Shown in pieces: positions 41,722-50,230 of a stretch of 56,544 bases of DNA (position 1 is its first letter; every line of letters begins with the position of its first letter). A program made the translations under genes and the position numbers. Under the pieces are notes generated by a model. The model ran no database searches, had not been told where the DNA came from, and saw only the letters and a program-made list of their open reading frames with translations. This DNA comes from CAZFLM01 sp964519955 (GTDB lineage: Bacteria > Armatimonadota > Chthonomonadetes > Chthonomonadales > CAJBBX01), in contig CAZFLM010000042.1 of the NCBI GenBank assembly GCA_964519955.1, positions 1 through 56,544 of the forward strand. Direction: 5' to 3'.

Positions 41722-42822
41722 ATGCGCGCTCGTGCGCTCGGAACCATAGCTTCCATAGGCGTTGATCGTCCCGGCCTCCAAGAGGTCGTCGTGCACGTCG
41801 GCAGCGACGTGCGGCCCGCTGTCGTCTACCCGGCACTCACTGGCCGAGCCCGGGTAGGCGACGCCGTGGCGCTCAACACCTGGGCGGTCGAGCTAGGCCT
41901 CGGAACCGGCGGAGTCGACTTCGTCACCGAGATATGCGGCACGGGCGAGGTGCTGCTCGACGCGCCGGGCCACATCATGAAGCTGCGCTACACGCCGTTC
42001 CAGTTGCCCGTGCTGGCGGCGGAAGCGCAGGAAAGCCCCCATCACGAGGCCATCTGTGCCTTCACCTCGCTGGACACGTGCCCCGTGGTGTGCGCCGAGC
42101 TGCACAGCCAGGTGGCGCCCATCTGCGCGGCTGCCAAGCTGGAGGCCAAGGGGCGGGCCCGCATCGCCTACCTGATGACCGATGAGGCGGCGCTGCCCAT
42201 CGCCTTCAGCCGCCTGGTCGAGTCCCTGCGCGAGCGGGGGCTGCTCGACGCGACGGTGACGGTCGGCCAGGCGTTCGGCGGCGACCACGAGGCCATCAAC
42301 CTCTACTCCGGTCTGGCAGTCGCCAGGATCGCGGCCAAGGCCGACATCATCGTGGTGGCACAGGGGCCCGGCGGCGCCGGCACGGGTACGCCGCTCGGCT
42401 TCTCCGGGGTGGGGCAGGGGGTGGCGCTCAATGCCGCCGCCGCGTTGAACGGTACACCCATCGCCGTCGCGCGCCTCAGCTTCGCCGACTCCCGCGTCCG
42501 CCACTTCGGCCTGAGCCATCACACCGTCACTGTCCTCGAGCGCATCGCCATGTCGCCGGCGCTCGTGCCCATACCGCGGCTGCCGGACGAGCAGCGCCGG
42601 TTCCTGGGCAAGTCGATCGAGCGCCGCGAGCTGTCCGAGACCCACGAGTTCATCACCGTCGACGCCGAGGCCGGCCTGGACGCCCTCGCGGACAGCGGCG
42701 TTCAGGTGAGGACGATGGGGCGCGAGTTGGCCGAGGACCGGGTGTTCTTCCTCTCGGCGTCGGCGGCCGGCCTGCTCGCGGGGCAGTGGGTGGAGCGGTC
42801 CATCGGCGCGCCGCCGCGCTGA
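41722..42822 (+). CDS. DUF3866 family protein
   Basis: A 366-residue protein of the uncharacterised DUF3866 family. The N-terminal MRARALGTIASIGVDRPG and the segments TAGLNTTAVELGLGTGG-like (NTWAVELGLGTGG), VAQGPGGAGTGTPLGFSG and RHFGLSHHTVTVL fit. The start is the ATG at 41722; an in-frame GTG at 41656 would add 22 residues. It lies 16 bases before the NUDIX gene. In Firmicutes DUF3866 genes are also found beside an ADP-ribose pyrophosphatase, so this is a conserved pairing of unknown meaning. Confidence 0.75.
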   Translation: MRARALGTIASIGVDRPGLQEVVVHVGSDVRPAVVYPALTGRARVGDAVALNTWAVELGLGTGGVDFVTEICGTGEVLLDAPGHIMKLRYTPFQLPVLAAEAQESPHHEAICAFTSLDTCPVVCAELHSQVAPICAAAKLEAKGRARIAYLMTDEAALPIAFSRLVESLRERGLLDATVTVGQAFGGDHEAINLYSGLAVARIAAKADIIVVAQGPGGAGTGTPLGFSGVGQGVALNAAAALNGTPIAVARLSFADSRVRHFGLSHHTVTVLERIAMSPALVPIPRLPDEQRRFLGKSIERRELSETHEFITVDAEAGLDALADSGVQVRTMGRELAEDRVFFLSASAAGLLAGQWVERSIGAPPR

Positions 42823-42838
42823 TCGGGAGGCACGGAGT

Positions 42839-43375
42839 ATGGCTGAAGGCGCCGGAACCACATCGGAGTACCTGTACCGCGGCCGCGTCGTCACGCTCCG
42901 GCTCGACACGCTCACGGCTTGCGACGGGCACACGATGCGCCGCGAGGTCGTCGAACACCGTGGCGCCGTCGCCATCGTGCCCATGCTGACGCCCGAGACT
43001 GTGCTCCTCATCCGGCAGTACAGGCATGCCGTCGGCGAGACTCTCCTCGAAGTGCCGGCTGGATCGCTGGAGCCTGGCGAGGATCCAGCCGCCTGCGCCG
43101 CCCGCGAGCTGGAGGAGGAGGTCGGCTACCGCGCCGGCCGCATTCGCCCCATGTTCGGCCAGTTCCTCGCCCCCGGATACTCCAGCGAGCTGCTGCACGT
43201 CTTCCTGGCCGAGGACCTCGATCCCACGGTTCAGCACCTCGACGAGGACGAGCAGATCGAGGTCGAACCAACGCTCCTCTCCGACGTGCGCCGCCTCCTG
43301 CGCGAGGGGCGCCTGCGGGACGCCAAGACGATCGCGGCCCTGTTGGCGGTGGGCCTGTTTCGCGATTCGGCGTAA
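42839..43375 (+). CDS. nudF: NUDIX hydrolase, ADP-ribose pyrophosphatase type
   Basis: A 178-residue cytoplasmic hydrolase. The NUDIX box is complete at 75-97: G75, E81, R89-E90, E93-E94 and G96 follow the GX5EX7REUXEEXGU pattern. The preceding QYRHAVGETLLEVPAG is characteristic of ADP-ribose pyrophosphatases, which split ADP-ribose to AMP and ribose-5-phosphate. GGGAGG lies about 8 bases before the ATG. It follows the DUF3866 gene and is probably co-transcribed with it. The symbol is a family label. Confidence 0.88.
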   Translation: MAEGAGTTSEYLYRGRVVTLRLDTLTACDGHTMRREVVEHRGAVAIVPMLTPETVLLIRQYRHAVGETLLEVPAGSLEPGEDPAACAARELEEEVGYRAGRIRPMFGQFLAPGYSSELLHVFLAEDLDPTVQHLDEDEQIEVEPTLLSDVRRLLREGRLRDAKTIAALLAVGLFRDSA

Positions 43376-43444
43376 CCGCCACTCCTCCGCGTTCGTCGAC
43401 TCTGTAGCCCTGCGCCCATTGGCGGGCTGGGGCCGGAGAGTCCC

Positions 43445-44029
43445 ATGCGACGGACTGCGTTCTCGCTGGTCGAGCTACTCACTGTCATCGCCATTATCGC
43501 CGTACTGGTCGCCCTGTTGTTCCCCGTGTTCGCGAGCGCCCGTGCCGCCGCCAGGCGCACCACGTGCCTCACCCAGCTCCATCAGATCGGCCTTGCTGCC
43601 GGCCTCTACCGCCAGGACTTCGAGGAGTTGCCGCTCCGCCTCTCGGCCCTCAACGGCTCCTACGTGCGCGAGCCCCGCGTCTTCGTGTGCCCCAATGACC
43701 CGTTGAAGGGGCAGCACCCGGGCAACACGCGCCTGGAGGGGAAGCTGTACCTGCCGAGCGGTGTGAGCTACGACTTCGTGCCGGGGTGGAGCGAGGCGCT
43801 CGCGCTGGGGTGGTGGCAGCCCGCGCCGCACTTCGGGCGCGGCAAGTGGGACGACATGACGCCGCTCGCGGAGTGCCAGTGGCACTGGGCAACCTACTAC
43901 AGCGCCACGCTGCCGGGCAATGCCGCCGGGGCGCGCGGCTGGCAGATGGTCCTGACGGCCGGGGGATCGGTCAAGAAGCTACGAGTGGAGAACCCGATGT
44001 CGGACTTCTCACCGGAGAAGTACAACTAG
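43445..44029 (+). CDS. Prepilin-like secreted protein with N-terminal methylation motif
   Basis: A 194-residue protein with a type IV pilin/pseudopilin start: MRRTAFSLVELLTVIAIIA, with cleavage expected before Phe6 and a conserved Glu10 (position +5 of the mature chain). The hydrophobic helix runs to about residue 33, then a globular part with Trp and Cys residues. It resembles the many single-copy DUF1559-like pseudopilins of Planctomycetes and Armatimonadetes. No secretion apparatus genes are adjacent. Its function is unknown. Confidence 0.8.
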   Translation: MRRTAFSLVELLTVIAIIAVLVALLFPVFASARAAARRTTCLTQLHQIGLAAGLYRQDFEELPLRLSALNGSYVREPRVFVCPNDPLKGQHPGNTRLEGKLYLPSGVSYDFVPGWSEALALGWWQPAPHFGRGKWDDMTPLAECQWHWATYYSATLPGNAAGARGWQMVLTAGGSVKKLRVENPMSDFSPEKYN

Positions 44030-44074
44030 CCTGGATCTGCCGCCAGCGCGCGGGTTCGATCGGCACCGACAAGA

Positions 44075-44107
44075 CATCGGGGCCAGGCTCTCCGCCCGGC
44101 CCCGATG
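44075..44107. terminator. Bidirectional terminator hairpin between convergent genes
   Basis: CATCGGGGCC (44075-44084) pairs perfectly with GGCCCCGATG (44098-44107). On the minus strand it is followed by TCTTGTC; on plus there is no T run. Confidence 0.6.
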
Positions 44108-44132
44108 CCAGAGACGACGTCACGCCTCGCTG

Positions 44133-44738
44133 TTACTTCTTGCCCTTGGCCGGCTTTGCCGTCGGCGAGACCAGCACCATCTTGGTGATACGGTCGCCGC
44201 GCTGGATCTTCTGGACGATCTCCATCCCCTTGGTGACCTTGCCGAAGACGCAGTAGCCGCCGTCGAGGCTGTGGTTGGGCTTCAGGTTGATGAACCACTG
44301 GCTGTCGCCCGAATCCGGCGCGCTGCTGCGGGCCATGCCCAGAGTGCCCGTCTCGTGCGTCAACGCGCCCACCTCGAGCGGCAGGCTCTTCAGTCCCGAC
44401 CCGCCGCCTCCCAGCCCGCGCGTTCCGCCGGCGCCGTCGGCCTTCGCGCTCACTTCCTTGTCCGACCACTTTGCCGAAGCCGGGTCCCCGGCCTGTACGA
44501 CGAAGTTCGGCACGACGCGGTGGAACACGATGCCGTCGTAGAAGCCCTGCTTGATCAGCTTCGTGATGTGGGCCACCGTGGTCGGAGCTTCCTTGGGGAA
44601 CAGCTCCAGCACGACCTTGCCGCGGCCGCCGATCGTCATCTCCACGGTCGGGTTGGCCGCAGGCGCGGCGTATGCCGCCGAGGCGCACGCGGCAAGGGAC
44701 ACCGCTGTCGCCACCAATGCTGAGACATGTCTCTTCAT
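44133..44738 (-). CDS. Secreted peptidyl-prolyl cis-trans isomerase, cyclophilin type
   Basis: A 201-residue cyclophilin with a signal peptide (about 1-24, ending AYA). Catalytic segments are FHRVVPNFVVQAGDP and GTLGMARSSAPDSGDSQWFI. A Gly-rich loop replaces the usual 60s-80s loop (GAGGTRGLGGGGSG), as in bacterial-type cyclophilins. It follows its paralogue directly (TAGATG junction), so both are one operon. It should fold exported proteins in the envelope. Confidence 0.9.
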   Translation of the reverse strand: MKRHVSALVATAVSLAACASAAYAAPAANPTVEMTIGGRGKVVLELFPKEAPTTVAHITKLIKQGFYDGIVFHRVVPNFVVQAGDPASAKWSDKEVSAKADGAGGTRGLGGGGSGLKSLPLEVGALTHETGTLGMARSSAPDSGDSQWFINLKPNHSLDGGYCVFGKVTKGMEIVQKIQRGDRITKMVLVSPTAKPAKGKK

Positions 44739-45470
44739 CTAGGGTTTGCCACCTCCGGCGGGGGCAGCCGCGGGGGCGACTACCCATCGCTCAATCACAT
44801 CGCCACGCACAACCTTGGTCACGACATCCATGCCCTGCGTCACCTTGCCGAACACGCAGTAGTCGCCGTCGAGCCCGTGGTTGGGTTCGCGGTTGACGAA
44901 GAACTGAGAGTCTGCTGAGTTGAGGTCAAGGTTGCGAGCCATCGCGATCGTGCCGGCATCGTGGAGCAAGCCGTTGTTCTCGAACGCGATTCGCTTTCCG
45001 CTGCCGCCGCTTCCTACCCCCTTGGTGCCACCCGTCCCGTCGTCCCTGTCCTTGAAGTCCTGGGCGGTCAGGTCGCGGGAAGCCGGGTCGCCTGCCTGGA
45101 TGACCTTCGGGTCCTTGAGGACGACCCTGTGGAACGCTTGGCCGTCGTAATAGCCCTTCTTGATCAACCCCACGATTTGCGTTACGGTCTTGGGAGCGCT
45201 GCCCTGGTAGAGCTGAATCGTGATGTCGCCCTTGCCCTTGACCGTCAGCACGGTATCGACGAATGGTCCTTGGGGAGTCGCTGCCTTGCCGCCGGGCTGG
45301 GCGTCGCTGAGGCGCTTCTGGCGCGCCTTGTTGGCCTCAACCTTCTCGGCTTCCTGCCGCCTCATCTCCGCTCGGTCCGAGGGTGACGGGGTCAGGTCCT
45401 TCTTCGGCTGGGTGATGGCGAGCACGAGCCCCAGAATGACGACGCCAAGCACGATGAGGAGAGGTCGCAT
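44739..45470 (-). CDS. Membrane-anchored peptidyl-prolyl cis-trans isomerase, cyclophilin type
   Basis: A 243-residue cyclophilin. Residues 4-20 are a signal anchor (LLIVLGVVILGLVLAIT), followed by a charged stalk with Glu/Lys/Arg-rich helix to about 60. The cyclophilin domain has FHRVVLKDPKVIQAGDP, with an insertion after FHRVVL, and AMARNLDLNSADSQFFVN. It is the first gene of a tandem cyclophilin pair. AGGAGA lies 6 bases before the ATG, and a TTGACA/TACAAT promoter is at 45539-45568. Confidence 0.9.
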   Translation of the reverse strand: MRPLLIVLGVVILGLVLAITQPKKDLTPSPSDRAEMRRQEAEKVEANKARQKRLSDAQPGGKAATPQGPFVDTVLTVKGKGDITIQLYQGSAPKTVTQIVGLIKKGYYDGQAFHRVVLKDPKVIQAGDPASRDLTAQDFKDRDDGTGGTKGVGSGGSGKRIAFENNGLLHDAGTIAMARNLDLNSADSQFFVNREPNHGLDGDYCVFGKVTQGMDVVTKVVRGDVIERWVVAPAAAPAGGGKP

Positions 45471-45538
45471 CGCTGTCTCCTGATATACGAGCGCGTGATG
45501 AGCGCGCGAGATCCTCTGATCTCGGCGCGCCCGAGGTC

Positions 45539-45568
45539 ATTGTACATGCGTCGTCTCACCTTTGTCAA
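45539..45568 (-). promoter_or_regulatory. Promoter of the tandem cyclophilin operon
   Basis: On the minus strand TTGACA (45568-45563), an 18-base spacer and TACAAT (45544-45539) lie about 70 bases upstream of the cyclophilin ATG. It diverges from the cdaA promoter. Confidence 0.75.
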
Positions 45569-45577
45569 CGAGCCGCG

Positions 45578-45606
45578 TTGACCCGCCACGCCCAGGCTGA
45601 TATACT
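45578..45606 (+). promoter_or_regulatory. Promoter of cdaA
   Basis: TTGACC (45578-45583), a 17-base spacer and TATACT (45601-45606) predict a start near 45613 and a leader of about 26 bases before the ATG at 45639. Confidence 0.75.
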
Positions 45607-45638
45607 GAAGGGCAAGCTTGCTGAGGGTGAGTGAGGAC

Positions 45639-46514
45639 ATGGACTGGGCGCATCTTTGGGACGTCCTCCGGGGTTTCGACTACCGGGTCGCGGTTGATAT
45701 CGTCGCCGTGTCCTGGCTCATCTACCGCCTGCTGCTGCTGGCGAAGGGCACGCGCGCCTGGCAGATCATCGGCGGGCTGATGACCCTCCTCTTGGCCGTC
45801 GCCATTTCCGGCCTGCTCGGGCTCACGACACTCAACTGGCTACTGCGCCAGACGTTCCCGTTGGGGCCGGTCGCTCTAGTGATCCTCTTCCTCCCGGAAC
45901 TGCGCCATGCCCTGGAGGAGTTCGGCCGGCCGGGCTTCTGGGGGCACAGCCTCGGGTTCGTCGCGCGCGAGCAGATGGCCGGCATGATCGACGAGGTCGT
46001 CACAGCCGTCAGCAACCTCTCCGTGAAGCGAATCGGCGCGCTCATCGTATTCGAGAGGGATGTCGGGCTCGACGATATCGCGGCAACGGGCACCGAGGTC
46101 AACGCCGATGTCTCGTCTCGGCTGATTTCGACGCTGTTCCACAACGGAACGCCGCTGCATGACGGCGCCGCCATCATCCGCCACGGCAAGATCTCGGCTG
46201 CCGGCGCGACGCTGCCGCTGACCTCTAGCCCGCGCGTTGACGCGACCGTGCACACTCGCCACAAGGCGGCGCTCGGCATGTCCGAGGAGAGCGATGCCGT
46301 CGTTGTCGTCGTCTCCGAGGAGACCGGTACGGTGTCGATCGCCGTGGGAGGCAAGCTGATACGCGGGCTGAGCGAGGGAACGCTGCGAGAGCGGCTGATG
46401 AACCTGCTGCAGGTCTCCGATCAGCGGGGCTTGGCGTCGCATCCCATCGCGCAGGTTGCCACGCGCGTGGGCGACGCGATCAAGGTGGCGCGCGGCAAGG
46501 AGCCGCTTCGCTAG
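45639..46514 (+). CDS. cdaA: Diadenylate cyclase CdaA
   Basis: A 291-residue membrane-bound enzyme making cyclic di-AMP from two ATP. Three membrane helices lie at about 18-88, then the DisA_N cyclase domain. Catalytic motifs are LHDGAAII with D175-G-A and HTRHKAALG at 205-213, matching DGA and RHR-type motifs, plus SEETG and RLISTLFHN. The ATG at 45639 is preferred to the in-frame TTG at 45618. It is followed by cdaR after 118 bases. c-di-AMP normally controls potassium, osmolytes and wall homeostasis; effectors are not in this window. Confidence 0.95.
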   Translation: MDWAHLWDVLRGFDYRVAVDIVAVSWLIYRLLLLAKGTRAWQIIGGLMTLLLAVAISGLLGLTTLNWLLRQTFPLGPVALVILFLPELRHALEEFGRPGFWGHSLGFVAREQMAGMIDEVVTAVSNLSVKRIGALIVFERDVGLDDIAATGTEVNADVSSRLISTLFHNGTPLHDGAAIIRHGKISAAGATLPLTSSPRVDATVHTRHKAALGMSEESDAVVVVVSEETGTVSIAVGGKLIRGLSEGTLRERLMNLLQVSDQRGLASHPIAQVATRVGDAIKVARGKEPLR

Positions 46515-46632
46515 GTCGTACCGTACGCGAGGCCATCGGGGGCGTACCTCGGCTCGCGAGCGGTTTCCTGGTTGGTCCTACTCGCCTTGGGCGGTTCGAG
46601 GTTGGTTCACTGCACGATAGGGGCGGTTTGAC

Positions 46633-47595
46633 GTGGGCGTTCTCTGGAAGGGCTGGCGCGAGAACTTCGTCCTGAAGGCCATCTCGCTGCTCACCTCGAT
46701 CACCATCTGGGCCTACGTGGGCTTCACGGAGCGGGCTCCGGTCGTCTCGCGCGACTTCGACGCCGTGGTGGTCGAGAGCGGCGCGCCGCCGGACGACTAT
46801 GTCGTGCGCCTGAAGCAGGAGACGGTGAGGGTGACCGTGCGTGGCCCTAAGGACGAGGTCGACAAACTGACGCCCGACTCCGTCAAGGCCCTCGTCGACT
46901 TGCGAGCCGCGCAGCCGAACAGCCAGCGAGTGCCGATTACCCGGTTCCGGGGTCCGGTGGGCGCGGCGCACCTGGATTTCGATTGTCTGAGGCTGTACGT
47001 CAGCGCCGACGTCGTGCCCAAGGTGCGCCGGCGTATGGCCGTCACGGCTTCCTACTCCAACGACCCACCGGCCGGCCGCGTCTATGCGTGCAGGACCGAT
47101 CCGTCTGTCGCCGAGGTTGTGGGCGCGCGCGAATCGGTGGACCGCGTGGCCCGCCTCGTCGTCTATATCGGCTCGCAGGGGGGCAACACGCGCGGAGACG
47201 TGCCCGTCAAGGCGCTCGACGAGAACGGCGTGCTGATCCGAGACGTCCGGATCGACCCGCCAGCGATCCGCGTCGAACTGGACCTGGTAGAGGCGCCCAC
47301 CTCGCGCACGCTCGTGGTCAGCCCGATCATCAAAGGCAGGCCGAGCCCGCCCTACGTCGTCGCGGAGGCCATCGTCGACCCGATCCAGGTGACCGTGGCC
47401 GGGCCGTCCGAGGCGCTGGCGTCGCTCACCCACCTGCAGACGGTCGAGATCGCCATCGATGGCATCAAGGCCGATATCCTCCGGGACGTTGCCCTGCAAC
47501 TGCCGCCGACCGTCCAGGTGAAGGACGGCCGCAGCACGGTGCGCGTGATTGTCAGGGTCGCCGAAGCGGGCAAGCCGGCGCCCGCCGTACCTTAG
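46633..47595 (+). CDS. cdaR: CdaR-like YbbR-domain protein
   Basis: A 320-residue protein with an N-terminal membrane anchor (LKAISLLTSITIWAYVGFTE) and three to four YbbR repeats, each with a VTVRGP or VTVAGPSEAL-type strand and helix (about 65-85, 150-175 and 250-280). YbbR proteins bind and regulate CdaA from outside the membrane. The start is GTG at 46633 with AGGGGCGG upstream. GlmM, the usual third partner, is not adjacent. Confidence 0.9.
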   Translation: MGVLWKGWRENFVLKAISLLTSITIWAYVGFTERAPVVSRDFDAVVVESGAPPDDYVVRLKQETVRVTVRGPKDEVDKLTPDSVKALVDLRAAQPNSQRVPITRFRGPVGAAHLDFDCLRLYVSADVVPKVRRRMAVTASYSNDPPAGRVYACRTDPSVAEVVGARESVDRVARLVVYIGSQGGNTRGDVPVKALDENGVLIRDVRIDPPAIRVELDLVEAPTSRTLVVSPIIKGRPSPPYVVAEAIVDPIQVTVAGPSEALASLTHLQTVEIAIDGIKADILRDVALQLPPTVQVKDGRSTVRVIVRVAEAGKPAPAVP

Positions 47596-47600
47596 CTCGC

Positions 47601-48626
47601 ATGGACCACACCAACGACGCCCTCCATCTGCAGCCGGCCGGCGACAGCGTTGCCGCCGAACTGCTGCCGCTGTCCATCGGCGACGTCTTCGACGAAGCCT
47701 TCGATCTGTACAAGCGCAACTTCGCCCTCTTCGCCGGCATCGTGGCGGTCATGTCCATCCCCATGCAGATGCTGATCCAGGGGGTGAACACGGCCCTCGG
47801 CGTGGATCGGCTGGCCGCTTCGATCGGCTCGGGCAGCGAGACCGCCGACCCATCGGCCGTCTTGTCGGCGGCATTCGGCATCATGGCGCTGAGCTTCGTC
47901 CAGAGCGTCGTGTTCATGTTCGTGCATGTGATCCAGAGCGGCGCCCTCACGGTCGCGGTCTCCGAACGCTATCTGGGACGCGCGGTTACGCTGGGCGCAG
48001 CGTACCGGCAGGCCTGGCGGCGCATTGTGCCGCTGCTGTTCACATGGGTGCTGGTCGCGCTGGTCATCGGCGTCGTCGCCACGGCGCTGGTGTTCGTTGC
48101 CGTGATGGTCGGTGCGCTGTTCGCCGGCCTGATGGCGCTGGCAGGTCCCGCCGGTGAGGTGGCCGGAGCGGTTACTGCCATCGTGGCCGGGGTCGTCGCA
48201 GCCCTGGTGGCGGCGGCTGCCTTCGTGCTGCTCGGCATCTTCACGACCCAGATCGTCATGCTGGAGGGCGTCGGGTACGGCCGGGCCATCGAGCGCAACT
48301 GGGCTCTGGTGCGGCGGCGCATTCCCCGGCTCTCCTTCGCCATCGTGCTGCTGTGGGTCGTGCAGCTCTGTCTCTACTTCGCCCTATCGCAGTCGGTGGC
48401 GGGGATCCTGCAGTTGGTGGTCTACCCCGTGCTCCAGGTCGCTCCCACGGTGGAGACGCTCGCGAGTACGGCGCTGTCCGCGGTGCTGTGGATGCTGCTC
48501 GAGCCGTTCTGGCTGGTCAGCGTCACGCTGATGTACTACGACCAGCGCGTTCGCCGCGAAGGCTTCGATCTGACCGTACTGGAGCAGAATGTGCGCGACA
48601 TGTCGTCGGGGAGGGCGCGTCGATGA
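47601..48626 (+). CDS. Multipass membrane protein, GPDPase_memb/DUF-type
   Basis: A 341-residue protein with a cytoplasmic N-terminal stretch (SIGDVFDEAFDLYKRNFALF) and six membrane helices, resembling the membrane domain attached to some glycerophosphodiester phosphodiesterases. It begins five bases after cdaR and overlaps the DUF4129 gene by ATGA (48623-48626). The role is unknown; the conserved linkage with cdaA-cdaR suggests a link to envelope homeostasis. Confidence 0.7.
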   Translation: MDHTNDALHLQPAGDSVAAELLPLSIGDVFDEAFDLYKRNFALFAGIVAVMSIPMQMLIQGVNTALGVDRLAASIGSGSETADPSAVLSAAFGIMALSFVQSVVFMFVHVIQSGALTVAVSERYLGRAVTLGAAYRQAWRRIVPLLFTWVLVALVIGVVATALVFVAVMVGALFAGLMALAGPAGEVAGAVTAIVAGVVAALVAAAAFVLLGIFTTQIVMLEGVGYGRAIERNWALVRRRIPRLSFAIVLLWVVQLCLYFALSQSVAGILQLVVYPVLQVAPTVETLASTALSAVLWMLLEPFWLVSVTLMYYDQRVRREGFDLTVLEQNVRDMSSGRARR

Positions 48627-49387
48627 GCAAGTGGCTCGCCCTCGCCGGAGTGCTGCTCGCCTGCTGCCTGGCGCTCCCGACGCTCGCCCAGGTCGCCGCC
48701 GATCGTTCTACGCCGGCCTCGGCGCGGGCGGCGCGGGCTCGCGATCAGGTGCGCGACATCCTGGCCTCGCCCGAGTACGGCCGCGAGAAGCCGGGCAAGT
48801 CGCCGCTGGAACGCCTCGGCGACGTGCTCCTGAGCCCCGTCAAGCGCTTCTTTAAGTGGCTCGGCGAGAAGCTCGAAGGGCTGTCGCTCCCCACTCCCTC
48901 GGGCGTCCTCGGCCAGATCCTGATGTATGCGTTCTATGGGGTGCTCATCTCCCTCGCCGTGCTGCTGCTTGCCAAGCTCGTCGTCGGCCTGGCTCGGCGC
49001 GGCGCCCAGCGGGCTTCGGCCGGGAACAAGAAGCCGGCGGTCTCCTCCACGATGATCGAGGAGCCCGAACCCGCGGCCGAGCCGGACACCTGGATCGAGG
49101 TAGCGCGGCGCCATGCGGCCGAAGGCGATATGAGGTCGGCCTATCGCGCCGCGTTCACCGCCGTCCTGGTGCGCCTCGACCGGCTGGGCGCGATACGCTA
49201 CGAGCGCCAGCGCACCAATGGCGAGTACGTGCGCGCCCTGCGCGGCCACCCGCAATACCTCGCTGCGGTGCGGCCCGCGGCTCGCGACTTCGATGCGCGC
49301 TGGTATGGCCACCTGCCCGTTCAGCAGGCCGACTTCGAGCGTATGCTCGCCACCTACACCCACATCGCCGGGGAACCGGTCGCATGA
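48623..49387 (+). CDS. DUF4129 domain protein
   Basis: A 254-residue protein with a signal peptide (MSKWLALAGVLLACCLALPT), an amphipathic region, one membrane helix at about 100-122 (ILMYAFYGVLISLAVLLLAK) and a cytosolic or outer DUF4129 domain (about 160-245) containing WIEVARRHAAEGDMRSAYRA. DUF4129 is often next to transglutaminase-like or membrane proteins of unknown role. It overlaps its neighbours by ATGA on both sides, so three genes in a row are translationally coupled. Confidence 0.75.
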   Translation: MSKWLALAGVLLACCLALPTLAQVAADRSTPASARAARARDQVRDILASPEYGREKPGKSPLERLGDVLLSPVKRFFKWLGEKLEGLSLPTPSGVLGQILMYAFYGVLISLAVLLLAKLVVGLARRGAQRASAGNKKPAVSSTMIEEPEPAAEPDTWIEVARRHAAEGDMRSAYRAAFTAVLVRLDRLGAIRYERQRTNGEYVRALRGHPQYLAAVRPAARDFDARWYGHLPVQQADFERMLATYTHIAGEPVA

Positions 49388-50148
49388 CGGCTCGCCTGGT
49401 CGATTCCCACTGCCACCTGAACCACGCCCGCCTGCTGGCCGATCATGAGGCTGTGCTGGAGCGCGCGGCGGCGCTGGGAGTCTCCCGCGTCGTGGTCGTC
49501 GGCTGCGACGAGCCGTCCAGCGCGGCGGCAGTCGAGATGGCCGAGCGGCATCTCGCGGTGTTCGCGACGGCAGGGGTGCATCCGCACGACGCGTCGACGT
49601 ATGACGACGGTGTCGCCGAGCGCATCGCGGCGCTGCTCGATCGGCCCCGCGTCGTCGCACTTGGCGAGATCGGCCTGGACTTCCACTACAACTTCTCGCC
49701 GCCGGACGTGCAGCGTCGCGTGTTCGCCGATCAACTCGCGCTGGCCCGCGCGCGTGGCGTCCCTGTCGTGGTCCACTGCCGCGATGCGTACGACGAGGTG
49801 CTCACGGCGCTGGAGCGGGCCGGCGTGCGCGGCGTCGTCCACTGTTGGAGCGGCACTCCGGAAGACGCGGTGCGCGCCGTGGCGTGCGGCATGCACCTCG
49901 GGTTCACCGGGATCGTGACGTTCAAGGACGCGGGGCCTATACGCGAGTCGGCGCGCGCCATCCCGCTCGATCGCCTGCTGATCGAGACCGATGCGCCGTA
50001 CCTGGCGCCGCTGCCGCACCGGGGGAAGCGCAACGAGCCCGCGTATCTACCGCTCGTGGCACGCGCCGTGGCCGATGCCCGCGGGATGAGCGCGGCCGAG
50101 GTTGCGGCGCTCACCACGGCGAACGCGGAGGCGCTCTTCGGCCTGTAG
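49384..50148 (+). CDS. tatD: TatD family metal-dependent deoxyribonuclease
   Basis: A 254-residue cytoplasmic TIM-barrel hydrolase. Metal ligands are clear: DSHCHLNH (His pair), ALGEIGLDFHYN (Glu), VVVHCRDAYDEV (His), VVHCWSGT (His) and IETDAPYLAP (Asp). TatD proteins act as 3'-5' DNA exonucleases. The ATG at 49384 overlaps the DUF4129 stop (ATGA). It ends the coupled run that begins at 47601. Confidence 0.93.
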   Translation: MTARLVDSHCHLNHARLLADHEAVLERAAALGVSRVVVVGCDEPSSAAAVEMAERHLAVFATAGVHPHDASTYDDGVAERIAALLDRPRVVALGEIGLDFHYNFSPPDVQRRVFADQLALARARGVPVVVHCRDAYDEVLTALERAGVRGVVHCWSGTPEDAVRAVACGMHLGFTGIVTFKDAGPIRESARAIPLDRLLIETDAPYLAPLPHRGKRNEPAYLPLVARAVADARGMSAAEVAALTTANAEALFGL

Positions 50149-50230
50149 CCCCGGCGACGGACCGAGGGGGCGCTGCTTGCCGCACCCTTCGAAGGCCAGG
50201 GCACGTGGCCTCGTCCCGTGAGGAGGACCG

